A stretch of DNA of 64,000 bases, from positions 1,586,556-1,650,555 of the forward strand of contig PZJY01000004.1 of assembly GCA_031472005.1 (NCBI GenBank), given 5' to 3'. Numbering within the stretch: position 1 is the stretch's first letter; each line of letters begins with the position of its first letter. Positions 35,049 to 46,651 of this stretch are shown here, one piece after another. A model generated the notes under the pieces. The model ran no database searches. It was given only the letters and a program-made list of their open reading frames with translations, and was not told the origin of the DNA. Position numbers and translations under genes: made by a program. Source of the stretch: Tetracladium setigerum. Lineage: Eukaryota; Ascomycota; Leotiomycetes; Helotiales.

Positions 35049-37014
35049 TCACGTGGCATTACTCGTCCTCTTCCAGATCATAGCAGCTGCTAGCGCCGCA
35101 CACGCAACAGCTCCAATGGCAACATATACACCGGTTCGATCTGGAGCTTCCTCTTCGCTCTTAGGAAATGCAGTACTGGGGTTCGTCGCCGCTTCGGCCA
35201 GGGTAACAAATAGTTCGCTAATGCTATTCCATGTCGTACTGACATGAAGTGGTGTGCTCATCTTCAGGCTTGTCGTATATTCATCAGGCTGCAACTCAGA
35301 CCTTTGTGTAGTCTTGTCCTGGTCGGCTTTGAGTGCAGTGTAGACTGTAGGGAGCTCGTCCAATTGAGGATACTTTTCACGGAGTTTGACGATATGTGAG
35401 AACGAATCGGGATCGGATGAATCGTAAGTGAAGCATATCAGATCACAAGCATCAAGCTTAGCTTGATTTTCGAGGACTGCAGGCTCGAGCTCGCCGAGTT
35501 CTTCTAGTATCAAATAGCATTGCTTCCCTCCTCCAAGCTCCACACTGTTCACTGCTGTCCGGGGTTTGATCGTAGGTCGATATAGAGAGTCAAAAGGACG
35601 ATTGAGAAACGCATCCAACAGTGAAGATTTCCCTGATCCACTAGCTCCCAAGACATAGCAAAGTACCACATTGCGCTCGACGCGGCCCGGGCGGCGCCGC
35701 CTCTTACGAGTTTTGGTGATTTTCAAAGCGGAAGTGGTGGATGGGCGAGATCCCCCCGAGGGTTCGAAACCCAAGTATGCCAGATATGAGAGAGTGGTGG
35801 AAGGCGAAACAAAGGTTGTCATTGACCACTGTGCAAGCCAGCCTTGAAGAGTGATATGACCGGCCTCATTACGAACAGTTGACGATGGAAATGAGGAGTC
35901 CAGCCAGAATGGAGGCAAACCCGGTGTTGGCGCGAATAGAGCAGTGAGCTCGGAATCATTCAGTCCACCATCGTTGTCCTTGTCAAAGAGCAAGAACAGG
36001 TCTACGAAAAATCGATAACCGGCAGGGCTAAGTTCTGCCGACGAAAACTCTGGTATGTCTAGTTTGGGGTTTAAAAAGACATCTTTCAAGCTCAAACTGT
36101 CCGTGTAGTGGTATTTCCGTAAGATGATCCAGATGGTCTCGTGCCGGCCCTTCTCTGCGAATATCTTGTTGAGCTGCAAGAATCCCGCCTGGTCAATTCC
36201 GCGCTCCGGATCCGAGTTTGGCGAAGACTTGCTGATCGATTGTTTTATATTCTCCAAATCCTCCGTAGATAGCGGCTTCTCAAAACACTTTGCTTGAAAA
36301 TCGTGCATCTCCTGGTCATTCAGATATCCATCCTGATCCTTATCCGATAAGTAAAATATCCTCTTCAATGCTGCCACACATGACGGCTTCAGGTTTCCCT
36401 CCTTCGAATCGAACAATGGTGCAATCGGGTGGGTAACGGCCTTCTGACAGAGGAAGAAGACTTCATTGACATTGTGATGGTCCCGGGCGCTTGACCGGAT
36501 GCAAGAATCGATCTCCTTGAACTCTGCCATCACCGGCAGCATCTCATCCTCCACCACCGCAGCTGTATTTCCATTGGTGCTCAAGTCCGACTTGTTGGCG
36601 CACAATACCACAGGCACATTGACGCCGAGGGAGCGGAAGTATGGCATCCAGAAGAGGGCGACACGTTCGTAGGAGTAGTGGTCAGAGTAGACCAGGAGGA
36701 TGACATTTGACTTCCGGATCTCCTTGCGCAATGTGTTTCGCTCCTGGGGCAGGGCAGATGTGTCGACGATGGTGGTGGTGACATTTTCGGGCGTCCCAAT
36801 GCTGGGTGGGATGGTGATTTGGGGCAGGACGGATTGGATCTTGTTCGTCACAAAGACGTCCTTCACGAGGGAGGTGATCAGGCTGGATTTCCCGGTGCCC
36901 TCATCGCCGCAGACACAGATGCGAACTTGTCTTCGGGTTAGCCGACACGACGACAGCAGCAGCGGGAGGATCGAAGCTCTCGGATGATCGCCGGGGGGAC
37001 TCACCTGTGGCCAT
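35049..37014 (-). CDS. GEM1: Mitochondrial Rho GTPase Gem1 (Miro)
   Basis: Exons 37014-37005 and 36925-35049; 628 residues, intact. Gem1 is a tail-anchored outer-membrane GTPase that controls mitochondrial morphology and inheritance and, in yeast, associates with the ERMES ER-mitochondria tether. The order is complete: GTPase 1 with P-loop GDEGTGKSSL (residues 9-18) and CANKSDL, EF-hand 1 (DKDQDGYLNDQE), EF-hand 2 (DKDNDGGLNDSE), GTPase 2 with P-loop GASGSGKSSLL, and a C-terminal membrane anchor (VYVAIGAVACAALAAAMIW) followed by a short basic tail. The first coding exon is just 10 nt; a longer frame that ignores this intron is open but would add unrelated residues upstream. It diverges from creC. 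Confidence 0.95.
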
Positions 37015-38049
37015 GGTTGTTGGTGTTTGAGCCCAGCGAGCGAGGCGGCTATTGCTTTTCCATTCCGGGGGGAATAGAGGCGCGTTATTATTATTATTAC
37101 TCGAGGAGGACTGCCTGCATGTACAAGTAGCAGTACAGGTGGTCCTAGGTGTACAGAGGTACTGTATGTAGTAGTAGGGTGAACGAAAAGACCAGAAATC
37201 TCAAGTGAGGCACCGTACTTCCCAACCACAACCACAACCACAACCCACAGCAACAAGATTAGCTGGCGATGATGCAGCAGTCGAGATATCGAACAGGCCA
37301 GGCCAGGCCTCCTTCGGGGTTCCCAACAGCGAGAAAGATGCTTGGATGACAGACGATGCAGGGTCAAACTCAAATCCCCATTGGTGTTGTGGAGGATGGA
37401 AGGAGGATCAATATTCGTTCAGTAGGCTTGAATGGATGGATAATCATCCTGGGGCGGCGGCGCCAGATTTAGGCGGAGAAGTCTTTTGCACTCTCTCCGC
37501 GCTGCAGCATCACCAACAGAGACAAACGATGTTCCCTTTCTGCTTAAATGCGATCTCCCATTCTCTTTCCTCTTTACTGCCACTACATTTCCTGGGTACA
37601 TTAGGTAGTCTTACATACCTTACCTATTCCCCATGCATCAACACACTTAATATATTCTTCAATCTATTATCCCTCGTCGTCCCTGCAAAGATCAAGATCG
37701 GATCCCGAGATCTGTCCCAAAACCCGACGACTCTGCTTCTGTCGGTTTCTGATCTCCCCCGCAAATCGCACAGCAAAGTGTGGGGTCACAGGACTGCTAG
37801 ACCCCCGTACTGTACCTTACAGGCTTCTTCCCACCTCGAAATTCAGCCACTACATCCGAACCCTTCCCTCTCTCCATTATTGTTCCCCATCTTTGCGTCT
37901 TTCATCTTCACACACACAAGGACCCTGTTTCGCGCTCTTTCGCTCTTTTCAACACCATCTCTATCCGCTGTATCTCTAGTATATAATTTCAAAATCCTCC
38001 TCACCACTGTCTTCCCTCTCCCCGGTCCTTCCCTCCCCGCAAACACGCC
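37015..38049. other. Divergent promoter region, GEM1 / creC
   Basis: 1,035 bp separate the two outward-facing starts. A TTATTATTATTATTAC microsatellite lies near 37085-37100. A 303-codon frame (37205-38116) crosses the creC first exon but is low-complexity and has no domain. It is the likely shared regulatory region. Confidence 0.5.
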
Positions 38050-40405
38050 ATGTTGTAAGTTCTCACCTGCCATTTGCGTGCGCACCTGTCCCACCCTGCA
38101 GCAGCAGATTCGCTGATAAGACCGTTCGCACAGCGTCCTACCTCCACCACCACGGTACCCTTCGCAGGCCGCCTACAACCTCGCCATTGCAAATGGACAG
38201 GCTGCGCCCATGATTGAGACGAACAATATTCTGTCGCACCCGACAGGGCCCGAATACCAGCTGGTTGTGGGTGAAGGTGAGCTCTGGCGCATTGGGTAAA
38301 TGGCGTGGGTGGGAGACTGAACGCTGCACTAGGAACATATGTCCTCAAAGAAGATTTACATCTTGCGACTCCTCCCCCGCATCCCTCGGAGGCTCCTATA
38401 ATAAATCCGAACCCTTTGGCTACGACCCCGCCACCGGCGACAGCTGGAACAAAGATCTCACTTCTCTCCTTGAGCTCTCGTCGAGCTCCTCCTCTCCTAT
38501 ACAAGGTTGACACGAGCCGGAGCGGCAAATCGAGTGCCCTCTATTCAAGCATAAAGGAGCATCCAAGTGAAGGACGAGCATCTGCGGACGTGGCGCCTGG
38601 CAGCAGCGATGGAGCGAGGACTTCTCTCACAGACAGCGCGCGTGGGCAGCTCTCAATTGGATCAGCGCCTGCATTTGGGGAAGGTAATTTGAGTTTGCAA
38701 GCACCAATTACCAAAGATACGGGCAAGAAGCGAAAGCCAAAGAACAACATTGCAAAGAGTAATTCGTCCTTCATCTCGAGATGCATTGTTAATGAGACCA
38801 TGGGCAAGCGGTTGCAGGAACGGCCCGCGGATGGACTATTTGCTTTTGCCAATATCAATCGAGCATTTCAGTGGATAGATTTGTCGTCTTCAACTAAGGT
38901 ACTGCCTCGAAAAGCATCTGAAGGCAATTCTAGCTAACTCCCCATACTAGGCGGACCATCTGACCAAAATTCTTTTTACCAAAGGCCATTGTTTGTGCCA
39001 TGACGTCAATCATCTCACCAAAGGTCCCGGCCATATTGATTTGATCATGGGATTCTCAACAGGAGAAATCATCTGGTTTGAGCCCTTTTCGCAGAAGTAT
39101 TCGCGTCTGAACAAAAATGTGGGAGAACCCGCCACCATTTGAAGGCTTCAGTACTGATAGAACTAGGGTGTCATCAATGCGACGCCAGTCTCTGAGATTC
39201 GTTGGATTCCAGGATCGGAGAATCTATTCCTGGCTGCTCACATGGACGGGTCGTTAGTTGTGTACGACAAAGAGAAGGAGGATGCGCCATTTGTTGCGGA
39301 AGAAAACGGCTACACCAACGGCGATTCAGAGAAGAGTAGTGGTGATGGAGAAGCCACTGCCAAGATCCATGTCGACAAGTCGGTGACGTCCAAGAATCAG
39401 AAATTCAACCCAGTCTCATACTGGAAACTATCAAACCAAAGGATAAATGCATACGCATTTTCTCCAGACAACAGACACATTGCAGTTGTGTCGGAGGATG
39501 GAACTCTAAGAATCATTGATTATCTCAAGGAAGAGTGCGCACTCCCGACCCACTATTTGCACAAATGCTGACAATGGCAGATTATTGGATTTATACTCTA
39601 GTTACTATGGCGGATTCCTCTGTGTCTGCTGGTCACCTGACGGTAAATACGTCGTAACCGGTGGACAAGATGATCTTCTTTCGATTTGGTCCGTCGCAGA
39701 GTCTCAAATAGTAGCTCGCTGCCAAGGCCACCAATCTTGGGTTACCGACGTCTGTTTTGATCCGTGGAGATGCGACGACAGAAATTATAGGTTTGGTAGC
39801 GTTGGAGAGGATTGTCGTTTACTCCTATGGGATTTCAGTGTCGGAATGCTGCATCGTCCTAAGGCCGTAAGAACTCCTGTGTTTATAAGATCTCGAAAAG
39901 TTATTGACAATAGTATAGTCTTCGTCTGTTCGCCAACGTGGAAGCGTCTCCTCTCGTTTCACCGGCAGCCTTCAACGAGCCGAAACTCAAAATACGTCGA
40001 GCAGCAGACTACGGTCGGACTCTAACCTCTCCACAGGGGGTGATGAGGAAGAGAGTTCTCGAATCAAGCATCCTGTAGAACCTCGGGCTAGAACCGCTAT
40101 GTTACCACCAGTCATGGTCAGTACTGGTCCATTTCTCTTTAAGTTTTAAGTTACACTGTATCAAGTACTAACGAAATCACACAGTCCAAGATTATCGATG
40201 TAGATCCACTATGCTGGTTACAATTTACAGAAGAATCAATCATTACAAGTTGCAAGAGTGGTATGTTGCTGCTTTCTTCCCTTCTTCTGGCTCTACCGCA
40301 TTTGTATGACACGACAAAACTGACCTTACATCTTTCAAAACAGGTCACATCAGAACATGGAATAGACCTCAAGACGGCGCCAACAAGAGCGAGGCTTCTG
40401 CATAA
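38050..40405 (+). CDS. creC: Catabolite repression WD40 protein CreC
   Basis: Exons 38050-38054, 38134-38276, 38333-38898, 38951-39118, 39167-39534, 39581-39866, 39919-40116, 40185-40260, 40344-40405; 623 residues, intact. CreC is the WD40 partner that stabilises the deubiquitinase CreB in carbon catabolite repression in Aspergillus; animal relatives are the WDR20/DMR-N9 proteins. Landmarks include an N-terminal MFVLPPPPRYPSQ, a conserved YVLKEDLHLATPPP block, WD repeats (AYAFSPDNRHIAVVSEDGTL, then VCWSPDGKYVVTGGQDDL and a GHQSWVTDVCFDP block) and the C-terminal PLCWLQFTEESIITSCKSGH. The first coding exon is 5 nt. A frame that appears to stop at 39568-39570 is explained by a 46-bp intron (39535-39580, donor GTGCGC). 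Every exon sum and phase closes. Confidence 0.94.
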
Positions 40406-40668
40406 GATTTCATCATCTTTTTATTTGCCAGTGCATTTTAGCGAAAACGCATGTCATTTCTTTTTATAACTTGGGGACTGTATCTAGGGAGGGATGAGAT
40501 GAATGGGTAGGTAGTTGAGAAAAGATTTCGAATTAGATTGTTAATGCGGATGAAATGCTTCTATTAGGAATCTTACAAACGAGTGATATATGTGGGCTCT
40601 TTCTGAGATTCTTCCGCCAACTAGGTATAATCCATCTGTCTGCTTTCCCCTGTGCCCTCGATGCACTT

Positions 40669-41635
40669 CTATCTCCTAGCCAAAACAACGCGCAGGTTAA
40701 TCACAATACAATAACCCGTCTTACTCCCCAACAAGCCAAACTCATTCTCGGTACTAAAATACACCTCCTCACCCTTCACCTCCATAATAACCCTATCCTC
40801 CTCCGGCTCCACCACAAACCTCTGCTGATCTTCCACCACCGGCGGCGGCGGAGGCGGCGGCGGCGCAACTTGCTTCTTGCGTCCCCAAAGACTACCCACA
40901 AAACTCGATGACGGCTTTGCTGGCTCTTCCCTTGGTGGTAAGACCTGCGGTACTCGTCGCGGTCTGGGCTTCACCTCTTTAGGGGTTGGTCTCAAATAAG
41001 AAGCTAGCCGTGTAGCCATGACTTCGTCACGCCAGAAGAGTAATTCGCCGCTCTCGCCGCCTTCTTCTTCTTCATATCCGTAGCCGTATTCTTCTCTTCG
41101 TCTCTCGTACTCGGCTACGCCGCCATCTACATCGACATCTGCACCTCCACTACCACTTCCACTACCACTCCCAATAGTAGCACTAACGCGACCAACACTT
41201 CCAATCCGCACTAACCTCTCAAACCTCTCTCTCCTCTCCCCAAACTCAGGCGGTTTGGCCTTCTCATCCTTCAGACCAGCTCTCGGCGCGAGAATGAGCG
41301 TACCGCGCGTGGCATCCGAGGTGGCGAAGTCGGAGAGGTAAGATTGGATGGGTGGGGTGAGGAGAGAGAGGATTTTGGTGTCGAGAGCGCTGGTGAGGAG
41401 GGATTTTTGCGTTTGCATTGTTGTGATGGTTGTGGTGAGCGTGGATAGTTGACGTTGGATTTGGGTTGTGTAGTGATTTTGGGGGTGTTGGATGAGGTGG
41501 AGGTGGATGGGGTGGATTTGGTGTCGTTGGATGGGGGGGAGTTGATGGTGGTTAGGGATTCGGTGTAGGTTGGTGGTGGTGGTGAGGGGGGATCCTCTTC
41601 GTTGGAGAAGGGGGGGAGGGGGATTTGGAATCCAT
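40669..41635 (-). CDS. Unrecognised fungal protein (two frame breaks)
   Basis: I do not recognise this family. Read as a single exon from ATG 41635 it gives about 322 residues if one base is added at the G7 run 41610-41616 and one at the T3 run 41460-41462 (plus strand). The N-terminus is then acidic, Ser/Thr/Pro-rich (NEEDPPSPPPPTYTESL). A helical Thr/Leu-rich segment follows (QLSTLTTTITTMQTQKSLL), then SYLSDFATSDATRGTLILAP, a Gly/Ser and Tyr/Glu-rich loop, a basic PRPRRVPQVLPPRE stretch, an eight-proline run, and a conserved-looking end (ENEFGLLGSKTGY). No signal peptide or membrane segment is visible. It converges on creC with 263 bp between them. The unrepaired frames would give a 343-codon product starting at 41700 with an N-terminus of implausible composition. 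Confidence 0.55.
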
Positions 41636-42287
41636 GGTGATGGTGTTGTGGGTGGTGAGAGGAGGTGAGCTGAGGTCAAAGGAGATGGGTGAAGGAACAA
41701 TGAGGACGTTGGTGATGTGAGAGTCTTCTCAAGGAGAGGGTGGAGGAGGAAGTGTGAGATGAACGGGATGCCGATGAGAATGAAAGACCAAGGAAGGCTA
41801 GGTCATATGACCTTCAATACCCTCGACCGACTAGTCAGATAACGACTTGGGGATGTTGATTTGTCGAACGGTTCCAAGAAAGAGCTGAGCCTGAAACGAC
41901 GGAGATCTCCTGAAGGTTATGGATGCCTGATGGGATAGAAAGAATGTGAAGTGTAGGAGAGTAGAGTAGAGTGTGCCTTGCAAATCAATATAGTCTTATT
42001 AAGCGAGAAGGAATGCAGAGGGCTGTGTTGCATGGAAGGAGGTGGTAGAGGAGAAGGAGGAGAAACATCGACAACTTTTGAAGGACGGAGACGGAGTTTC
42101 CACTTCGCTTCATATACAGTACCTAGCAATGCCTGATCTTACCAATTGGAACTCTCCCATCCTCCATTATTCTGAGTGGTGAGTTTGTGTAAGTTCTTGG
42201 ACTGGGGGGAGTAGTCGATCGCTTGCAACGGATCAGCCAAGTGAGAGTTTGTGGGTCGGTTGCAGCTATTCGGCGTCAGCTGCGGCC

Positions 42288-42315
42288 GCTAGAAGGTCAT
42301 TCGAAGCCTTCTAGC
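42288..42315. promoter_or_regulatory. Inverted repeat with GAA/TTC spacing
   Basis: GCTAGAAGG (42288-42296) and CCTTCTAGC (42307-42315) are perfect 9-bp arms around a 10-bp loop that itself contains TTCGAA. The alternation of GAA and TTC recalls heat-shock-factor sites, although the spacing is not the strict consensus. It could equally form a hairpin. Confidence 0.35.
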
Positions 42316-43470
42316 GTCTTGGGGGACAACGTTGATCGCTTTAGGACAACCACAACAACACTTGGAACTTAATCACTTCCTACCTTTCTACTATCAAACC
42401 TTGCCGTAAACCGAGCCTCACTACTCAGACTTCATCTCGGAGTCACTCGGTGACATCATTAAGGTTAACGAAGGCATCTTTTACGAGCACCCTCTCACTC
42501 ACCGTTCGAAGCTTGCCATTATTGCGCTATTTACTGTTGACGATCGGTAAAGGTTATACCCCGTACAACAGCATGTCGCAATCATTTAAAACTCGAAATA
42601 ATGCATCCTCTCGGACGACGGCCAAGAGGCACGTTTCTTACTGGTCGTGAAAGAAGTCCTGTTTGGGTGGAAGGCTGCTTGATACTCGGTGTTGTGTGGA
42701 GGGGAAGGGAGCCGCTCAAGGGCACACCGCAGCAGGGCGGTGTTCTGTCTCCGATGGTAGTTGGATCGCCCCGTCCGCCTCGTGCAAGTTCGACCAGCGA
42801 ATCCCCATCTATGTTGATGCAACAACATGCTACATAACATTTGTCCCTGATTATTGGGTGCAACACATGTCTAGGATCGATGTGGTGAATGCGACCAGTA
42901 ACATTCCTAGCACAAGAAACGAATCCCAACCCAAATACGCCTTGGACAAACTGCCGCCTTCCCGTCTTACTTTACGGTATACTGAGTGATATCTGAGCTC
43001 CGAATGCGCCGGTCCTCTCTTTCTAGCTTCATAGCTCGCTCAAATTGGACCGTTTGATAGGACAAAGAAATCGGCAGAAAGGCAATCAGACTTTGGATAT
43101 TCAATCAGCAGGCACTGTTCTCGCAATTATAATTATAAGTCAATGTTACCACGTCGTTAACTACTTACATGCCCGCAAAATCGCTTAACCCACACCATTC
43201 AAAGAACTCTAATCCTTCACACCCTCGCAACAATAAACGCCATCGTAATAACGCTGGCCGTTTTGACGGAGATCCTCTTACTTTTGCCTCCTCGACCTGG
43301 CAGGTGCCGAGTGGCAGCAAGCAAGCATGCCCCGCACCATAGTCTGCGCCCTCCTCCTTCCCTGAAGCCTTGGACCAGTGTCACGAGAAGCCCGATTGAG
43401 GACTAGTCATCCTTCATTGGAATGCCATCTGCGATTCGGAAGGCATACCCAGACCTGAAGGCTTTCTGTG

Positions 43471-43477
43471 TATAAAA
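43471..43477 (+). promoter_or_regulatory. TATA box of the flotillin gene
   Basis: TATAAAA lies about 190 bp upstream of ATG 43665, followed by a C/T/A-rich leader. Position and sequence fit a fungal core promoter. Confidence 0.45.
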
Positions 43478-43664
43478 CAAAGATTCCCCAGGAGAGATCT
43501 TGCCATCATCCTTCATTCATTCACATCTGGAAGTCTGTCTTCATTCCATCCATTGCATCCAATACTCAAAAATCACCCATTACTACTATACGTTACACTC
43601 TATCAAAGACCAACCAATTCATACCTAATACCCATACGTTTATACCTCTCTTTCATCAGTCAAA

Positions 43665-45656
43665 ATGGTTTACACAATCGCTTCCGCAGACGAATATCTC
43701 GCCATCACCGGCGCTGGTATCAAGACTCTCAAGATTACCAAAAGTGCCTGGATTTGGCCTCTGCAAAGAGTGTGTTCCCATATGATGCCAAGTTATTTCA
43801 TTCTGCTAATCATCTTCAGTGTCAACGCTTCAGTATCCAGCCAAAGGATTACAGCATGAACCTTCAGGCTATGACCAAAGAGAAGCTACAATTTCTTCTT
43901 CCTGTCGTTTTCACCGTTGGCCCGGACGTCAACCAACGAGGTGCTTCATCAAAGAGTTTCACCAGCACCCTAGCATCCTCAGCCTCTCAGCATTCCCGTG
44001 ATATCAAGGGCAAAGGCATATCCTCAGATGAGGATTTCATTCACGATGACCATCATCTCACCTCCGAGCAGGCACTTGCTCGCGAGGATAAGGGAGATGC
44101 CTTGATGAAGTATGCAATGCTTCTCGCAGATGCCGAAGCGACCAGAAAGAGCGGAGTAGCGGGTGGTCAACACGTTGAAAATATTATCAAAGGTATCATC
44201 GAGGGTGAAACTCGTGTTGCTGTCTCCAGTATGACAATGGAGGAGATTTTCACAGGTCGTGAGGGCTTCAAGAAGCGAATTTTCACAAGTAAGCGGATCC
44301 TGACCCTCGGTTCTAAATATTGACATGCACTCATATCTTCTCCTCCAGATATCCAAGACGAACTCCAGCAATTTGGTCTCAAGATTTACAACGCAAACGT
44401 CAAGGAACTCCGCGATGCACCCCAATCAAACTATTTTGAATCCCTTAGTCGCAAGGCCCATGAGGGTGCCATTAACCAGGCAAGGGTGGATGTTGCAGAA
44501 GCTCAACGTCTGGGTAATACTGGTGAGGCTCAGCGTTTGGGTGAGCAAGAGCGTGAGATCGCCAAGATCAATGCTCAAACCGCAGTTCAGAAGACTGAGC
44601 GAGACAGTGAAAGAGCGCAAGCTGAGGTATGTAAATCTTCTTCCTATCCTTTCCCTGGCCAAAGTGGAACTAATCATGTATCTCTCATTAGGCTACACTC
44701 GCAACCCGCAAGACTGCTTTCAACCGCGATGTTTCTATCGCTCAAATCGAAGCTACCCGTGCTACCGAAGTTCGCGACGAAGAACTTCGCAAGGCCGTTG
44801 AAATGAAGCGCGCTCAAACCGAGCTTGAGAGACTTCGAGCAAGCGACGTCGTGAAGGCCACCATTCTTCGAGAAGCCAAGCAACAAGCAGCTGATGCAAA
44901 GAACTACGAAGAGCAAGCCCGTGCAAACGCCGAGTACTACTCCCAACAGAAGACAGCCGATGCAAAATCTTACCAAGTTGGCGTGGCAGCCGAAGCCAAA
45001 CTCCTTGCAGCTGCAAAAGATGCAGAGGCAGATCTTGTTCGAGCTCAAAAAGCCGCTGAGGCCAAACTCATCACTGCCCAACGAGAGGCAGAGGGAGAGT
45101 TGATTCGTCAGCAGAAAGCTGCTGCTGGTTTGTCTGCCATGGCAGGGGCGTACAAGGACATGTCGGATGCTCTCGGTGGGCCAGCTGGTCTCCTGCAGTA
45201 TCTTATGATCGAGAAGGAAGTTTATACTTCGCTGGCCAAGGCAAATGCAGATGCCCTTCGCGGCTTGAACCCCAAGATGACAATCTGGAATACTGGAGCT
45301 CAAGCTGGAGCTGAAGGAGGCGAGGGTGCAAGTTCAGGCATGGGCGGTGTCGAATCTATTCGCAACATGTACCAGGTCCGTATGATGTTCTCACACATTC
45401 CCTTTGAATACTTGCTAATTCTGCACAGATGCTTCCTCCCCTCATGACCACAATCAATGAACAAACCGGGGTCGTACTCCCGGAATGGCAATTCGGAAAG
45501 CTCGCCGGCCAATTGTCCGATCGCGAGGTTGATCCAGACCAACCTATTGTTGTAAGTCTATCTCATATCTTCTGGGTTCAAGACACAATGTGGAAAGCAT
45601 GCTAATTATTAATGATGTAGGGAATGAAGGGCGGCAATGTCAAGGGAAAGAACTAA
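43665..45656 (+). CDS. Flotillin / reggie-like membrane scaffold protein
   Basis: Exons 43665-43769, 43820-44288, 44349-44626, 44692-45375, 45429-45551, 45621-45656; 564 residues, intact. Fungal flotillins (FloA type) form microdomain scaffolds at the plasma membrane. The N-terminal SPFH/PHB domain covers about residues 1-190 (YTIASADEYLAITGAGIKTL, then FTVGPDVN and IIEGETRVAVSSMTMEEIF). A long Glu/Ala-rich coiled coil follows (RVDVAEAQRLGNTGEAQRLG through repeated AEAKL and EAxxK runs, about 220-430), and the tail contains YLMIEKEVYTSLAKANADAL. Three donors depart from the usual consensus (GTGTGT at intron 1, GTCCGT at intron 4). The last coding exon is 36 nt, and all exon sums are in phase. 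Confidence 0.93.
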
Positions 45657-46651
45657 TGACATATGAAGTAAGGACCTGGAATGATTCGACGTAATAGGCG
45701 GTGGCGGGGATTTTTGTTCGTTTGTTGTGATACCTAGTGTTTGCAGTCCTTTGTATGTTTACAGTCCCAAGCGTATTCTCTTTGTTTGTGTCCTTTTCTC
45801 CCCCCATGGGTTTTCGCGATAGAGGATTAGGGGAGTTGTTGTAGCATTGCTTGTACGAATTGAATACTCCTATTTCTATCTCAATTTCTGACACTCTTTT
45901 TCTTTTCTGTGATTGTCGTGAGTCAAGCACTTCAGAGCGAGAGGCAAGTTGACTCTCGAGATTACTCGACTCTCTCTGACGAGAACGAGGAACGAGTAAG
46001 CTGACATCCGGACCAAGACTTCGCTTATGATCAAGCCACTAAAAGGTCTATGCTTGGATTACTGTACGTACTTATCTCAATGTGCCTCGGTATCAGCTGT
46101 TGCACCGAAAATAAAGTGTTTGTTGAGGAGGATGAGGCGACAAGCGTCCTCATTTTGCCATTGATAGGTTCGGTGATTGGGCGGGAGACGCGACAAGCGA
46201 GACGGAGTCGGGAGGAAGCCAACACGCAATCCTCTTTCTACGGACGTACCGATGCTGGGATTTTGACAGCAAATCCTGTGACGTCTCAAGTGGATAGTGC
46301 CCAGAGAATTTTTTTTGACAGCTTTTTGATCCTCCTGTACGCATTCTCAACAGTTTGAGAGGTGGGGGTGGACCTGGATATTGCCTATAATTATGGACAA
46401 TGCTCTATGCATGGTTCGGGGTTTGGCATAGCTCCAGCTTTCTGAATATAAAACTCAAGTGAGTTCCCGTATTCTCAGGTCACAGGAGGGTAATCTTTTT
46501 CAAAAGAACCTCTTTTCAGTTCCTTAATCTCATCTGGCTTATTCCGTTGGTTTTTCCGTTTCATCCGTTTCTCGCTCGAACATAACGTCAAATTCCGGAG
46601 CCGCAATTCTTGAATTTGTTAGTACCACCAACGCTAGCAAAACTTCTCATA
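45657..46651. other. Intergenic region between flotillin and the DUF829 gene
   Basis: About 1 kb with no coding signature; overlapping small open frames on both strands at 46031-46358 have no domain. Contains the flotillin 3' UTR and the downstream promoter. Confidence 0.45.

Larger units (their letters stand above)
41636..43664. other. 2-kb divergent upstream region
   Basis: Lies between the unrecognised protein (-) and the flotillin gene (+). It contains a perfect 9-bp-arm inverted repeat (42288-42315) and a TATA-like site for flotillin. Overlapping open frames at 42582-42989 on both strands show no domain; one includes a GTPQQGGVLSP string resembling a reverse-transcriptase motif but without the rest of the domain. 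No gene called. Confidence 0.45.

Noticed and set aside
35049..37373. 774-codon uninterrupted version of GEM1
   Set aside because: The extra N-terminal residues come from reading through a GT-AG intron. The 10-nt exon plus splice gives the standard Miro start MATVRICVCGDEGTGKSS.
37205..38116. 303-codon open frame (plus) across the GEM1/creC promoter
   Set aside because: It is low-complexity and runs over the creC first exon in another frame; creC evidence is much stronger.
39535..39580. Apparent frameshift in creC after DYLKEE
   Set aside because: A 46-bp GT-AG intron with a branch-like CTGAC joins the two parts in phase, matching the expected LLDLYSSYYGG.
42601..42837. GTPQQGGVLSP string resembling a reverse-transcriptase motif
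   Set aside because: No catalytic YxDD box or other RT blocks are present on either side, the glutamine is doubled relative to the motif, and the frame ends soon after.
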